From the NCBI RefSeq assembly GCF_902859705.1, contig NZ_CADIJO010000006.1:124001-188000 (forward strand): DNA of 64,000 nt. The letters run 5' to 3'. The notes below the pieces were generated by a model. The model was not told the origin of the DNA, did no database searches, and saw nothing but the letters and a program-made list of their open reading frames with translations. The stretch is from Achromobacter deleyi (GTDB lineage Bacteria > Pseudomonadota > Gammaproteobacteria > Burkholderiales > Burkholderiaceae_B). How positions within the stretch are numbered: the first letter of the stretch is position 1; each line of letters begins with the position of its first letter. This document shows, in pieces, positions 48,485-56,887 of this stretch. Made by a program: the position numbers and the translations under genes.

Positions 48485-49684
48485 ATGATTAATTGGGAAG
48501 ACGACACCCTCGCCACGCAACCTGCACAAGCCCCCGCACCCGCGGCGGGTGGGCAGGCTGCGCCCGAAGTCCGGGCGGCGACCGGCGTGTTCGGCGACAC
48601 CGCCCTGCCCACGCCCGCCGCGCCTGAACACGCGGCAGGCCTGGCGGCCAGCGGCGCCGCCACCTCGCAGCGCGTGAAGGTTGCAGACAAGCGCATCATC
48701 AACGGCGAAACCGACGTCAACCAGCTGGTGCCGTTCAAGTACAAGTGGGCTTGGGAAAAGTACCTGGCCACTTGCGCCAACCACTGGATGCCGCAAGAAA
48801 TCAACATGTCGCGCGACATCGCCCTCTGGAAGAACCCCAACGGGCTCACCGAGGACGAGCGCCGCATCGTCAAGCGCAACCTGGGTTTCTTCGTCACGGC
48901 CGACTCGCTGGCCGCGAACAACATCGTGCTGGGCACCTACCGCCACATCACGGCGCCTGAATGCCGCCAGTTCCTGCTGCGCCAGGCCTTCGAAGAAGCC
49001 ATCCACACGCACGCCTATCAATACATCGTCGAAAGCCTGGACCTGGACGAAGCGGAGATCTTCAACGCTTACAACGAAGTGCCGTCCATCCGCGCCAAGG
49101 ACGAGTTCCTGATCCCGTTCATCGACGCGATCGCGGACCCCAACTTCAAGACGGGCACGCCCGAAGCCGACCAGACGCTGCTCAAGTCCCTGATCGTCTT
49201 CGCTTGCCTGATGGAAGGCCTGTTCTTCTACGTTGGCTTTACGCAGATCCTGGCGCTGGGCCGCCAGAACAAGATGACCGGCGCGGCCGAGCAGTACATG
49301 TACATCCTGCGCGATGAATCCATGCACTGCAATTTCGGCATCGACCTGATCAACACCGTCAAACTCGAGAATCCGCACCTCTGGACGCCGGAATTCCGCG
49401 AAGAAATACGAGAACTCTTCCGCAAAGCGGTCGAACTCGAATACGCTTACGCCGAAGACACGATGCCGCGCGGCGTGTTGGGCTTGAACGCACCCATGTT
49501 CAAATCCTACCTGCGCTTCATCGCCAACCGTCGTTGCCAGCAAATCGGTATCGAACCGCTGTACCCGCAGGAAGAAAATCCCTTCCCGTGGATGGCGGAA
49601 ATGATCGATCTTAAGAAGGAACGCAACTTTTTTGAAACTCGCGTGATCGAATACCAAACTGGTGGCACGCTGAGCTGGGAGTAA
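48485..49684 (+). CDS. nrdB: Ribonucleoside-diphosphate reductase beta subunit
   Basis: R2 subunit that carries the di-iron centre and tyrosyl radical. The 399-residue protein has a non-conserved Ala/Pro-rich N-terminal tail of about 60 residues before the R2 fold. Key residues are the Asp in [11 protein letters not shown], and Glu, His and radical Tyr in [14 protein letters not shown] (equivalent to E. coli Glu115, His118 and Tyr122), with further ligands in DESMHCNF. It follows nrdA by 21 bases with a GGAG ribosome site, forming the nrdAB operon. A structured 3' stem-loop follows. Confidence 0.97.
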   Translation: MINWEDDTLATQPAQAPAPAAGGQAAPEVRAATGVFGDTALPTPAAPEHAAGLAASGAATSQRVKVADKRIINGETDVNQLVPFKYKWAWEKYLATCANHWMPQEINMSRDIALWKNPNGLTEDERRIVKRNLGFFVTADSLAANNIVLGTYRHITAPECRQFLLRQAFEEAIHTHAYQYIVESLDLDEAEIFNAYNEVPSIRAKDEFLIPFIDAIADPNFKTGTPEADQTLLKSLIVFACLMEGLFFYVGFTQILALGRQNKMTGAAEQYMYILRDESMHCNFGIDLINTVKLENPHLWTPEFREEIRELFRKAVELEYAYAEDTMPRGVLGLNAPMFKSYLRFIANRRCQQIGIEPLYPQEENPFPWMAEMIDLKKERNFFETRVIEYQTGGTLSWE

Positions 49685-50025
49685 CGTAGTTCGCCATCAG
49701 GTCCGGCGCGGGCACGCTCAAAGAGCGTCGCGTTCGCGCCAGGCCTGACGGCGATCTCCCAGGTCAGGGTGTTTTCGAACACGTAGAACAAGCGGTAGGC
49801 GGTCTGTGATCAGACTGCCCACCGGCGCCATTTGAAATGGCTCGCGCCAAAGGAGCGGGGGCCATATCAAATGGCTGTGCCGAATTCATTAGCGCAAACC
49901 GTAGTAGCTGTTGCTCGCACAGAACAGCGGCATGCGCCGATGAATAGCCCGGGCACGGTTCGCCTTGTTGGCGAGTCGGGGCACGGGTTTAAGTTCTGGG
50001 ACCCCTGAACCTAAGGAGCATGACC
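49685..50025 (+). promoter_or_regulatory. nrdB 3' region and upstream region of histone H1-like gene
   Basis: A 341-base gene-free stretch. A nested stem-loop lies at 49692-49753 (outer GCC-TCAGG / CCTGA-GGC and GGCGCG / CGCGCC, inner ACGCTC-AAA-GAGCGT). Then two related 15-bp palindromes: GCCATTTGAAATGGC (49827-49841) and GCCATATCAAATGGC (49861-49875, one mismatch), about 34 bases apart. A weak promoter TTGTTG-N17-TTTAAG is at 49965-49993, followed by CTAAGGAG. Confidence 0.5.
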
Positions 50026-50685
50026 ATGGCAACAGCCAAGAAAGCCGTAAAGAAAGCGGTGAAGAAGCCCGCCGCCAAGAAGGCAGTAGCGAAGAAGGCC
50101 GCTCCGGCCAAGAAAGCCGCTGTCAAGAAGGTAGCAGTCAAGAAAGTCGCCGCCAAGAAACCTGCAGTGAAGAAGGTTGCCGCCAAGAAGCCGGCAGCCA
50201 AGAAGGTCGCAAAGAAAGCGGTAGCCAAGAAGGCCGTCGCCAAGAAAGTCGCGGCCAAGAAGCCGGTAGCCAAGAAGGCAGTGGCCAAGAAGGTCGTCGC
50301 CAAGAAGGCGGTTGCCAAGAAGGCCGTCGCCAAAAAGGCCGTCGCCAAGAAAGCGGTAGCCAAGAAGGTCGTCGCCAAGAAAGCGGTAGCCAAGAAGGCC
50401 GTCGCCAAGAAGGCGGTTGCCAAGAAGGCCCCCGCTGCCAAGAAGGCGGTTGCCAAGAAAGTCGTAGCCAAGAAGGCTCCGGCTGCCAAGAAGCCCGCTG
50501 CTGCAAAGCCTGCCGCTGCCAAGCCGGCTGCTGCCAAGAAGCCCGCCGCTGCCAAGAAGCCCGCTGCGAAGAAAGCCGCTCCGAAGAAGCCCGCTACGCC
50601 GCCGTCCACGGCTGCTGCGCCGGGCGCGAAGACCGCGCTGAACCCCGCCGCGTCGTGGCCGTTCCCGACGGGTGGCCGTCCGTAA
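50026..50685 (+). CDS. Histone H1-like DNA-binding protein, Lys/Ala-rich
   Basis: A 219-residue protein of lysine, alanine, valine and proline, resembling Bordetella BpH1 and eukaryotic H1 tails. It consists of tandem repeats of AKK-type units (such as [14 protein letters not shown] and [12 protein letters not shown]), with a non-basic C-terminal tail ([16 protein letters not shown]...). It should bind DNA without sequence preference and help compact the nucleoid. The start is the ATG at 50026, 7 bases after AGGAG; the ATG at 50020 is too close to it. Such repeats expand and shrink between strains, so length can vary. Confidence 0.92.
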   Translation: MATAKKAVKKAVKKPAAKKAVAKKAAPAKKAAVKKVAVKKVAAKKPAVKKVAAKKPAAKKVAKKAVAKKAVAKKVAAKKPVAKKAVAKKVVAKKAVAKKAVAKKAVAKKAVAKKVVAKKAVAKKAVAKKAVAKKAPAAKKAVAKKVVAKKAPAAKKPAAAKPAAAKPAAAKKPAAAKKPAAKKAAPKKPATPPSTAAAPGAKTALNPAASWPFPTGGRP

Positions 50686-50717
50686 TCGGACCGGTCCACA
50701 TCGGTAGCAGCACCTCA

Positions 50718-50748
50718 AGCCGCCTGGCCCTGGCCAGGCGGTTTTTTA
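50718..50748 (+). terminator. Terminator after histone H1-like gene
   Basis: CCGCCTGGCC-CT-GGCCAGGCGG at 50720-50741 followed by TTTTTT. Confidence 0.9.
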
Positions 50749-50866
50749 TTGCCCCGAGGGTTCCCCCTTTTGCGCCGTCCGCCCCGGCGATCGCCTCATC
50801 CGGACACTACCGTAGCGCCATTGGCGTGAGACAATAAAAGCCGTCTTTATTTGGTAGATCGCGTCC

Positions 50867-51427
50867 ATGCTCGGTGAAATCCTTCGCTTCCTGCTCGAAA
50901 TCGCATTCACGCTGTTCGGCGCGGCCCTGATCGCCCGCGCCTGGATGCACGCGATACGACTGCACCCCTTCAATCCGCTGGCACGCGTCATCTACCAGGC
51001 CACCAACTGGCTGGTGCTGCCGCTGCGCAAGATCATCCCCGCCGGCAACAAGATCGACTGGACCAGCATCGTGGCCGCCTGGCTGGCGGCGCTGGCCTAT
51101 CTGGTGCTGATCTGGATGGTCGCGCTGGGCGCCCTGCTGCCGGCCGTGCTGCTGCCCAAGTTCCTGCTGGGCGCCGTGTTCATGGCGGCCAAGTGGGCGT
51201 TGAACCTGGTCGTGTGGCTGACCCTGATCCAGGCCGTGCTGTCCTGGGTCAACCCGATGGCCCCCATGATGCCGCTGCTGCAGGCCCTGACCGCCCCGCT
51301 GCTGGACCCGGTTCGCCGGCTGCTGCCGCGCACCTCGATCGACTTCTCGCCGCTGGTGCTCTTGATCGTGGCCCAGATCGTGCTGATGGTGCTGGCCCGC
51401 CTGAGCTACAACGTGGTGGGCGTCTGA
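50867..51427 (+). CDS. YggT-family integral membrane protein
   Basis: A 186-residue protein with four or more hydrophobic segments and two YggT repeats, each with the pattern LTxxLLDPVRRLLP (TAPLLDPVRRLLPRTSIDFSP near the C-terminus and LVLPLRKIIPAGNKIDWTS near residue 50). YggT proteins are linked to cell envelope, osmotic stress or division in some bacteria; role unclear. It ends at a terminator convergent with the dlt operon. Confidence 0.9.
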   Translation: MLGEILRFLLEIAFTLFGAALIARAWMHAIRLHPFNPLARVIYQATNWLVLPLRKIIPAGNKIDWTSIVAAWLAALAYLVLIWMVALGALLPAVLLPKFLLGAVFMAAKWALNLVVWLTLIQAVLSWVNPMAPMMPLLQALTAPLLDPVRRLLPRTSIDFSPLVLLIVAQIVLMVLARLSYNVVGV

Positions 51428-51473
51428 CGCGCACCCGATAGACAGCCGCTGGCAAGGCGCCAGCGGGCACTGA

Positions 51474-51510
51474 CAAAAAAGCCCAGGCATTTCCGCCTGG
51501 GCTTTTTTTG
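51474..51510. terminator. Bidirectional terminator between yggT and dlt operon
   Basis: AAAAAAGCCCAGGC, 6-base loop, GCCTGGGCTTTTTTT. It serves both the plus-strand yggT-like gene and the minus-strand dlt operon. Confidence 0.92.
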
Positions 51511-51551
51511 GTTCCGAGCGGGCTGCAGGCTCGCGCCCTGCCCGCTCGTCA

Positions 51552-53000
51552 TCACGCCGGAATCGTGGCGTAGATGTCGATCAGCTTCTTGCGGTCGATC
51601 TTGTGATTGTTCGACATCGGCAGCGCGGGGCAGGCCACCAGCTCGGACGGCACCATGTAGGGCGGCAGGCGCTGGGCCAGCCGGTCTTTCCAGCCCGACA
51701 GCGCATCCGGCTGCAGAAAGCGTGCATCGGCCTCGCCCGTTTCGCCGCCCGCCACGAAGCCGATCAGGCGCACTGCCGTGCCATCCGGCCGGCGCAGGAC
51801 CGCGCAGGCGCCGCCTTCCACGCCCGGCAAGCCATGCAGCGCTTCGTCGATCTCGGCCAGCTCGATGCGATAGCCATTCAGCTTGATCTGGTCGTCCATG
51901 CGGCCGCGGCAGAACAGCAGCCCGTCGGCCTCCATCTGGCCCAGATCGCCCGTGCGAAAGCCGCGGCGGCCGTCTTCGGCCACGAACAGCTTGGCCTCGT
52001 TCAGGTCCGGGCGGTTCAGGTAGCCGCGCATGACGTGGTCGCCCACGATGCAGATTTCGCCGTCCTGCACCCGCAGTTCGCAATCGGGCTTGGCGTAGCC
52101 CACCGGCAGCGGATCGTGCACCGCCAGCACGGCGTCGGTGATGTCGATCCAGGTCGTGGCCACGGTGGCTTCGGTCGGGCCGTAGGTGTTCAGGATCACG
52201 GCGTCCGGGAAGCGCTGGCGCAGCTTCTTGGCCAGCGCCGCGGGCAAGGGCTCGCCGCAGAACAGGAAAGTGCGCAGCGTGGGCAACGTGGCCGGCGAGA
52301 AATCGCGGTTGGCCAGCTGCTGGTGCGCAAACGACGGCGTCGACACCCATACCGTGATGCCATTGGCCGCCAGCCGCGGCATCCAGGTGGCCGCCGCGCC
52401 GATCTGTTCGCGCGAATTCAGCACGCAGGTGCCGCCGGCGGCCAGCGTGGCGAACACTTCGTACATCGACAGGTCGAAGCTGAACGGCGCCTGGTTCATG
52501 AAGACTGGCGCATCGCCCAGGCCGAAGCTGCCCAGCATCCAGTCGCCGAGCAGGCCGACGCTTTCGCGGCCGATCTGCACGCCCTTGGGGTCGCCCGTGC
52601 TGCCGGACGTGAACATGACGTAGGCCAGGCCGCGCTCGGCCAGCTCGGCGCCGTCACCCGGTTCGAAGCCCCGGGCCGCGGTGTCGTACACCGCGGCGGC
52701 GCGCACGATCTCGACGATGCGGCGCAGGCGTTCGGGCGGGTAGATGGTGTCGACCGGCACGAACGGCGCGCCGATCAGCAAAGCGCCCACCATGGCGACG
52801 AAGAAAGAGGCCTCTTTGTGGCCGTAGATGGCCACGGGCACATCGGGAGCCGCGCCGTGCTCGCGGGCCTGGTCGGCCCACGCCACGGCTTCGTCGCGCA
52901 ACTGCGCCCAGGTCAGGCTGCGGTCGGCCGCGACCACCGCCAGCGCGTCGGGCGCGCGGGCAGAGTCAACGAACTGGAAGGTCTTCAGGTCGAAACGCAT
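51552..53000 (-). CDS. dltA: D-alanine--carrier protein ligase, DltA-like
   Basis: AMP-forming adenylating enzyme that activates D-alanine and loads it on the DltC carrier. The 482-residue protein has the phosphate-binding loop MFTSGSTGDPKGVQIG (about 127-142), NTYGPTEATVATTW, RTGDLGQ, and the C-terminal lysine in NNHKIDRKKL. It is last in the operon, 16 bases after dltB. The set of dltCDXBA in a Gram-negative organism matches the dra locus of Bordetella, which modifies an envelope component with D-alanine. Substrate choice D-alanine is inferred from the locus. Confidence 0.9.
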   Translation of the reverse strand: MRFDLKTFQFVDSARAPDALAVVAADRSLTWAQLRDEAVAWADQAREHGAAPDVPVAIYGHKEASFFVAMVGALLIGAPFVPVDTIYPPERLRRIVEIVRAAAVYDTAARGFEPGDGAELAERGLAYVMFTSGSTGDPKGVQIGRESVGLLGDWMLGSFGLGDAPVFMNQAPFSFDLSMYEVFATLAAGGTCVLNSREQIGAAATWMPRLAANGITVWVSTPSFAHQQLANRDFSPATLPTLRTFLFCGEPLPAALAKKLRQRFPDAVILNTYGPTEATVATTWIDITDAVLAVHDPLPVGYAKPDCELRVQDGEICIVGDHVMRGYLNRPDLNEAKLFVAEDGRRGFRTGDLGQMEADGLLFCRGRMDDQIKLNGYRIELAEIDEALHGLPGVEGGACAVLRRPDGTAVRLIGFVAGGETGEADARFLQPDALSGWKDRLAQRLPPYMVPSELVACPALPMSNNHKIDRKKLIDIYATIPA

Positions 53001-53016
53001 GCCGAAACTCCGGGCA

Positions 53017-54144
53017 TCAGATGGGGCTGCGGCCGCTGAACACGTACAGCGCCAGGGCAGCGAGAATCAGGGTGAGAACGCGCCCGAGAAAGCGCATGAC
53101 GGGACGCGCCAGCGTGGCCTGCAGCGCCGGCCGCGTGCGGGCAGCGTTGATCAGCAGGTTATGGCCCACCGAATACGCCCCGAACATCAGGCCGCTGACG
53201 ATGTAGTGCACCGACAGCCCGTTCCAGACGCCCATGGCCAGCAGCGTGGCAAAGATGCCGATGTTCTGCGCCGCCATGCGGTGGCGCGCGAAGAACGGGG
53301 TCTTGCTCAGCGCCTTGTAGATCGGCATGAACACGACGTCGCGCAGCCACTCGGACAGGCTGATGTGCCAACGGCGCCAGAAGTCCTGCGGATTGAGCGT
53401 GGCCAGCGGGTTGCGGAAGTTGATCGGCAGCGTGAAGCCGAACAGCATGCCGATACCGATGGCCATGGTGGAATAGCCGGCGAAATCGAAGAACAGGTAG
53501 GCACTGTAGAGCGAGGCGTTGAGCGCCACGCCGGTGAACGAATAATCGTGCGCATCCAGCGTCGCCAGGCCGTAGCGCCAGATCAATTCGGCCAGGCCGA
53601 ATTTCTGGATCACGCCCAGCATGATCAATTCCAGGCCGGTCAGCCAGGTATTGAGATTCACGCCTTCATAACCGCGTTTCAAATCGGCCTGGAAACTGCG
53701 CCAGCGATACATCGGCCCGGCCAGCAGCGTCAGCGGGAAGAACAGGTAGATGAAATAGTCGAGCGGCGAGATGCGTTCGTTGCGCTGGGCAAACAGCAGC
53801 ACGTCGATGGCGCGGAAGGTGGCGAACGACAGCCCCAGCATGGCGCCCAGGTGCGATACCCCGGTCTTGACCAGCAGCAGCGGCGTCATCGTGATGATGA
53901 CGGCCAGCCAGGTGGGGATGTAGTTGCGGCGTACGGCCCACAACGCCGTGCCCGAAATGGCCAGCAGCGCCAGCGGCTGGTAGGGGCGCGCCCAGAACAC
54001 CGCCATCCAGACGCCCAGGCAGATCACGCCGATGACGTGGCGATAGCCGATGCGCAGCGGCATGCCGAAGGAACGGTAGGCCAAAAGACCCAGCCCGCCG
54101 CACAGGGCGCCGCCGAAAAAGCTCAAGCTTGCGAACAATTCCAT
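53017..54144 (-). CDS. dltB: MBOAT-family D-alanyl transferase DltB-like
   Basis: A 375-residue multi-span membrane acyltransferase (about ten hydrophobic segments). MBOAT marks are FRNPLATLNPQDFWRRWHISLSEWLRD and the catalytic His in WNGLSVHYIVSGLMFG (about residue 310). In Gram-positive dlt systems DltB passes D-alanine from the carrier across the membrane. It follows the DltX-like gene by 7 bases and precedes dltA by 16. Confidence 0.92.
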   Translation of the reverse strand: MELFASLSFFGGALCGGLGLLAYRSFGMPLRIGYRHVIGVICLGVWMAVFWARPYQPLALLAISGTALWAVRRNYIPTWLAVIITMTPLLLVKTGVSHLGAMLGLSFATFRAIDVLLFAQRNERISPLDYFIYLFFPLTLLAGPMYRWRSFQADLKRGYEGVNLNTWLTGLELIMLGVIQKFGLAELIWRYGLATLDAHDYSFTGVALNASLYSAYLFFDFAGYSTMAIGIGMLFGFTLPINFRNPLATLNPQDFWRRWHISLSEWLRDVVFMPIYKALSKTPFFARHRMAAQNIGIFATLLAMGVWNGLSVHYIVSGLMFGAYSVGHNLLINAARTRPALQATLARPVMRFLGRVLTLILAALALYVFSGRSPI

Positions 54145-54151
54145 GCTGCGG

Positions 54152-54358
54152 TCAGAACTGTTGGTATTGGAATTCGACCTTGATAGGTCCGCCGCTACCC
54201 GTGGTGGGCTGCGCTTGCAGCACGAACACCAGGATCACCCCGATATACAGGCACAGATGCCAGAAGAAACGCCGGCCCCATGCCATGCCCGACTTGCGGG
54301 CGCCCTGATCCTGGGCGCCGTCGCCGGCAGCCGGATCGGCTTTACGAAAGAGTTTCAT
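54152..54358 (-). CDS. DltX-like small membrane peptide with C-terminal FxYxxF
   Basis: A 68-residue peptide easily missed in automated annotation. It has a charged N-terminal half, one membrane span (about 31-49; FFWHLCLYIGVILVFVLQA) and a short external tail ending VEFQYQQF. That tail ends in FxYxxF (Phe63, Tyr65, Phe68), the motif reported for Gram-positive DltX, where the terminal segment enters the DltB funnel and its Tyr is proposed as an acyl acceptor. It overlaps dltD by 4 bases and lies just before dltB. Start 54358 (MKLFRKADP) gives the compact form; a longer frame exists upstream inside dltD. Assignment as DltX is by motif and position, not by overall similarity. Confidence 0.7.
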   Translation of the reverse strand: MKLFRKADPAAGDGAQDQGARKSGMAWGRRFFWHLCLYIGVILVFVLQAQPTTGSGGPIKVEFQYQQF

Positions 54359-55533
54359 CGGGAAAAGTACTCCGCAATGCCTTGGTCCGCCATCGCCCAA
54401 CCGAGCTCGGCCAAATGCATGTCATCACGCACCATGCCGGGTTCGAAGGGAATGCTGTACAGGTCCAGGCAACCCATCTGGTAGCGCGTGCACATGCCGG
54501 TAATGGCGGCCACCACCGGGTCGAAGCGTTCGACGTCGAGGATGAGCTTGGGGTTGAACGGCTGGATCACGAAGTAGGCCTTGACCTTGCGCTTTTGCAG
54601 CAAGGCCATGACGCGCGACAGGTCGCCCAGCTCGGTGCGGGTGATCGGGTCGACGTTGGCGAATTCGTTGCGGGCCGGCGAATACAGCGACGCCAGGTAC
54701 TGCTTGTAGTAGTCGTCGCGCACGTCGTAGGGATTGTTGCTGCCCAGTTCGTGCTCGACCTCGCGCGCCTCATGCGTCAGGCGCGACCACTGCCCGGAAT
54801 TCAGCCGCGCCGACGATGGCCATGACACGAAACGGTGCGCCGGGACCGACAGCTTGCTGCGCGGGCGATCGGGCGCGGGTTCCTTGCGCGTGTTCCACCA
54901 CAGCGACAGCTTGTCTTTCAGCTCGGAGACCTGGCCATTGGCGATCAGCCACAGCAAGCCCCAATTGGCGTTGTCGGTGATCCAGTTCTGCATCTGCTCG
55001 CGCGTGCTGGGTTTTTCCCAGAGGCGGTCCCAGACCGGGCCGGTCACGTGTTCGGCAAATGCGCTGCGCGGCAGCTGCCCGCCCGAGGCGAACCAGGCCG
55101 GCGACACCATGATCACCAGCCGCGTGTTCGGCGTGAGCGAATCCGCCACCGATTCCAGCACGCTGACGATGCCGTACGACTGGAACATGGCGTGGCCATA
55201 GGCCAGCGTCGGCACCTTGAGCTCTTCGGGGAAGAAGCGGTAAGGCACGAAACGCAGGTCGTGGCTGGACAATTCGGACGACCCCAGCACGACCAGTGTG
55301 CCGTCGCTGAGCGCATTGCCCAGCCGGGTCAGGTTGACGTGCTGCGTGCCCCAATCCGGCCCCAGATTGGGCAGATAGTTGCTTTTGTCCGACGCCACCG
55401 TCGATACCGGGTGGACGATGCGGGTCAGCAGGTCATCCGCGCCGCAGTAGGCTCCGTACGCCAGGGCCACCGCCGTGGTGGCGGCCGCAACGTGGGACAG
55501 CAGGCGGGTATTACGAAAGATTGGCAGCGACAT
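54355..55533 (-). CDS. dltD: DltD-like SGNH-type D-alanyl transfer protein
   Basis: A 392-residue protein with an N-terminal membrane anchor (about 13-30) and an extracytoplasmic SGNH-like domain. The Ser motif is GSSELSS (about 84-90) and the matching Asp-x-x-His is DDMHLAELGW (Asp370, His373). Members finish D-alanine transfer to the acceptor outside the membrane. The start MSLPIFRNTR at 55533 overlaps the dltC stop by 23 bases; an earlier in-frame start overlaps more of dltC and is not homologous. Confidence 0.88.
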   Translation of the reverse strand: MSLPIFRNTRLLSHVAAATTAVALAYGAYCGADDLLTRIVHPVSTVASDKSNYLPNLGPDWGTQHVNLTRLGNALSDGTLVVLGSSELSSHDLRFVPYRFFPEELKVPTLAYGHAMFQSYGIVSVLESVADSLTPNTRLVIMVSPAWFASGGQLPRSAFAEHVTGPVWDRLWEKPSTREQMQNWITDNANWGLLWLIANGQVSELKDKLSLWWNTRKEPAPDRPRSKLSVPAHRFVSWPSSARLNSGQWSRLTHEAREVEHELGSNNPYDVRDDYYKQYLASLYSPARNEFANVDPITRTELGDLSRVMALLQKRKVKAYFVIQPFNPKLILDVERFDPVVAAITGMCTRYQMGCLDLYSIPFEPGMVRDDMHLAELGWAMADQGIAEYFSR

Positions 55534-55750
55534 AGCCGGCGAGCGTGCGGACCGACTGCAGATGCTCTGCGATCTCGGGAGCCGGAATGCTGCAGCCGTA
55601 CTCCGCCTCGACCGCCAGCGTGATGTCCACGGCGGCGAGCGAGTCGACCAGGCCGGTGGCAATCAGTTGAGTGTCGGGAGTGACTTTCTTCAGGACGATC
55701 GACTCGACGATCTCGCCGATCTTGGTGTGGAGTTCTTGCTCGGTATGCAT
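55511..55750 (-). CDS. dltC: Acyl/D-alanyl carrier protein, DltC-like
   Basis: A 79-residue carrier protein with the phosphopantetheine serine Ser37 in ATGLVDSLAAVDI. It begins the operon. The start is MHTEQELHTK at 55750; an in-frame start 12 codons earlier adds only a basic stretch. It receives D-alanine from DltA and presents it to DltB. Confidence 0.9.
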   Translation of the reverse strand: MHTEQELHTKIGEIVESIVLKKVTPDTQLIATGLVDSLAAVDITLAVEAEYGCSIPAPEIAEHLQSVRTLAGYVAANLS

Positions 55751-56159
55751 AAATAAGTGCGGCGTTACGCGTTGCCTCGTCGGCAAAATATTCCCCGCCC
55801 CGAGATATAGGACGGCGAGTATACAAAAAAACGGTTGAAAATCGACTGACTTCTACCGCCACTTGGACCGACCCGCCGACGCACTTGGTTACATGAAAAT
55901 TGCGCGTCGAGATCGCTCACGGGTGCAATCATGGCACTTCAAACGTTGAATCGCCATGAAACTTACAGACCAATTCGCTATAAAAGGCTCGTAAACGTTA
56001 CGCCTGCGGGTAAATACCGGGTGCTGCGTTGCAGCGGAGCGACAGATTCTTACCTTCCTGACCAGGGGCTAAATCCGCCCCCGGTTGCTGAACCCGCCGC
56101 CGAGACGAAAAAAAGCCCGCTTGCGCGGGCTTTTTGCTGCCAGGGGCATGCCAACCGGC
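55751..56159 (-). promoter_or_regulatory. Upstream region of the dlt-type operon
   Basis: A 409-base space, more AT-rich than its surroundings. A minus-strand -10 candidate TATACT lies at 55818-55823, with a T-run just upstream and no clear -35; this suits an activator-dependent promoter. A short plus-strand open frame at 55931-56173 has no ribosome site and shows no family. The last part (56108-56135) is the terminator of the neighbouring lipoprotein gene. Confidence 0.45.
56108..56136 (-). terminator. Terminator after glycine-zipper lipoprotein gene
   Basis: AAAAGCCCGC-TTGC-GCGGGCTTTT with flanking A/T runs, close to the stop of the lipoprotein gene at 56160. Confidence 0.9.
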
Positions 56160-56663
56160 TTACATCGGCGTGACGCGGGTCGGGCCGGCGCCGCTGATGA
56201 CCTGGACGCGCTGGCCGACGCTGATCGGCACATCGGCTTCCTGGGCCACGACGCGGGTTTCGCCGTTATCCAGGCGCACCGTGATTTCGTAGCCGGAATT
56301 CTTGCCCACGCGGTTTTCCACTGCATTGCCTGCCAGGGCGCCCAGGATGGCGCCGCCGACGGTGGCGATGGTGCGGCCCGTGCCGCCGCCGACCGCATTG
56401 CCAGCCACGCCGCCCAGCGCACCGCCGGCAAGCATGCCGACACCGCTGGACTTGTCGTTCTGGATGACGATCGGGCGCACGCCCGTAACCGTACCCGTGC
56501 GAACGATCTGCTCGCGCTGGGCCTGGTCATAGCTATAGACGCCGCTGGAGGCGCTGGGATTGGCGCAACCGCCCAAGACGGCCATCGAGGTCACGACAGC
56601 AGCCACGGCCAGCCACCGGCCAGTACGCGGCGTCAACAGGGAAAGGGTTTTGCTTTGGTTCAT
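56160..56663 (-). CDS. Glycine-zipper 2TM outer-membrane lipoprotein, SlyB/Pcp-like
   Basis: A 167-residue lipoprotein (lipobox VLGGC, Cys33). It has a glycine-zipper pair (GVGMLAGGALGGVAGNAVGGG, then ATVGGAILGALAGNAV) and a C-terminal beta domain (GYEITVRLDNGETRVV). SlyB-type proteins stabilise the outer membrane under stress. Start 56663 (MNQSKTLSLL) is chosen because the first 13 residues of a longer frame are not conserved. Monocistronic with its own terminator. Confidence 0.88.
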   Translation of the reverse strand: MNQSKTLSLLTPRTGRWLAVAAVVTSMAVLGGCANPSASSGVYSYDQAQREQIVRTGTVTGVRPIVIQNDKSSGVGMLAGGALGGVAGNAVGGGTGRTIATVGGAILGALAGNAVENRVGKNSGYEITVRLDNGETRVVAQEADVPISVGQRVQVISGAGPTRVTPM

Positions 56664-56887
56664 TTGGACTCCTCGTTCGGGCACTGCCGACGAACTGATC
56701 ATACTCCGCCCACATAGGGCGAAAGCCTAACGTGCAACACACTGAAACGCACCGCCACGGGCGGAAAAGCCACTTGCGAAACCGGCCGCGGCGGAAAAAA
56801 GCCGCGGCGGCCGGGTGAATAGACGGCTATTCGACCGTGCTGGCGCGCTCAGGTTCCCGAAGGTCCCCGGGCCCGCTCGAACGGCGT

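Noticed and set aside
50020..50685. CRISPR-like appearance of tandem repeats
   Set aside because: Repeats are in-frame codons for Lys/Ala and lack unique spacers; the gene is a histone H1-like protein.
55931..56173. 80-codon frame upstream of the dlt operon
   Set aside because: No ribosome site, no domain, and its end runs through the terminator of the neighbouring gene.
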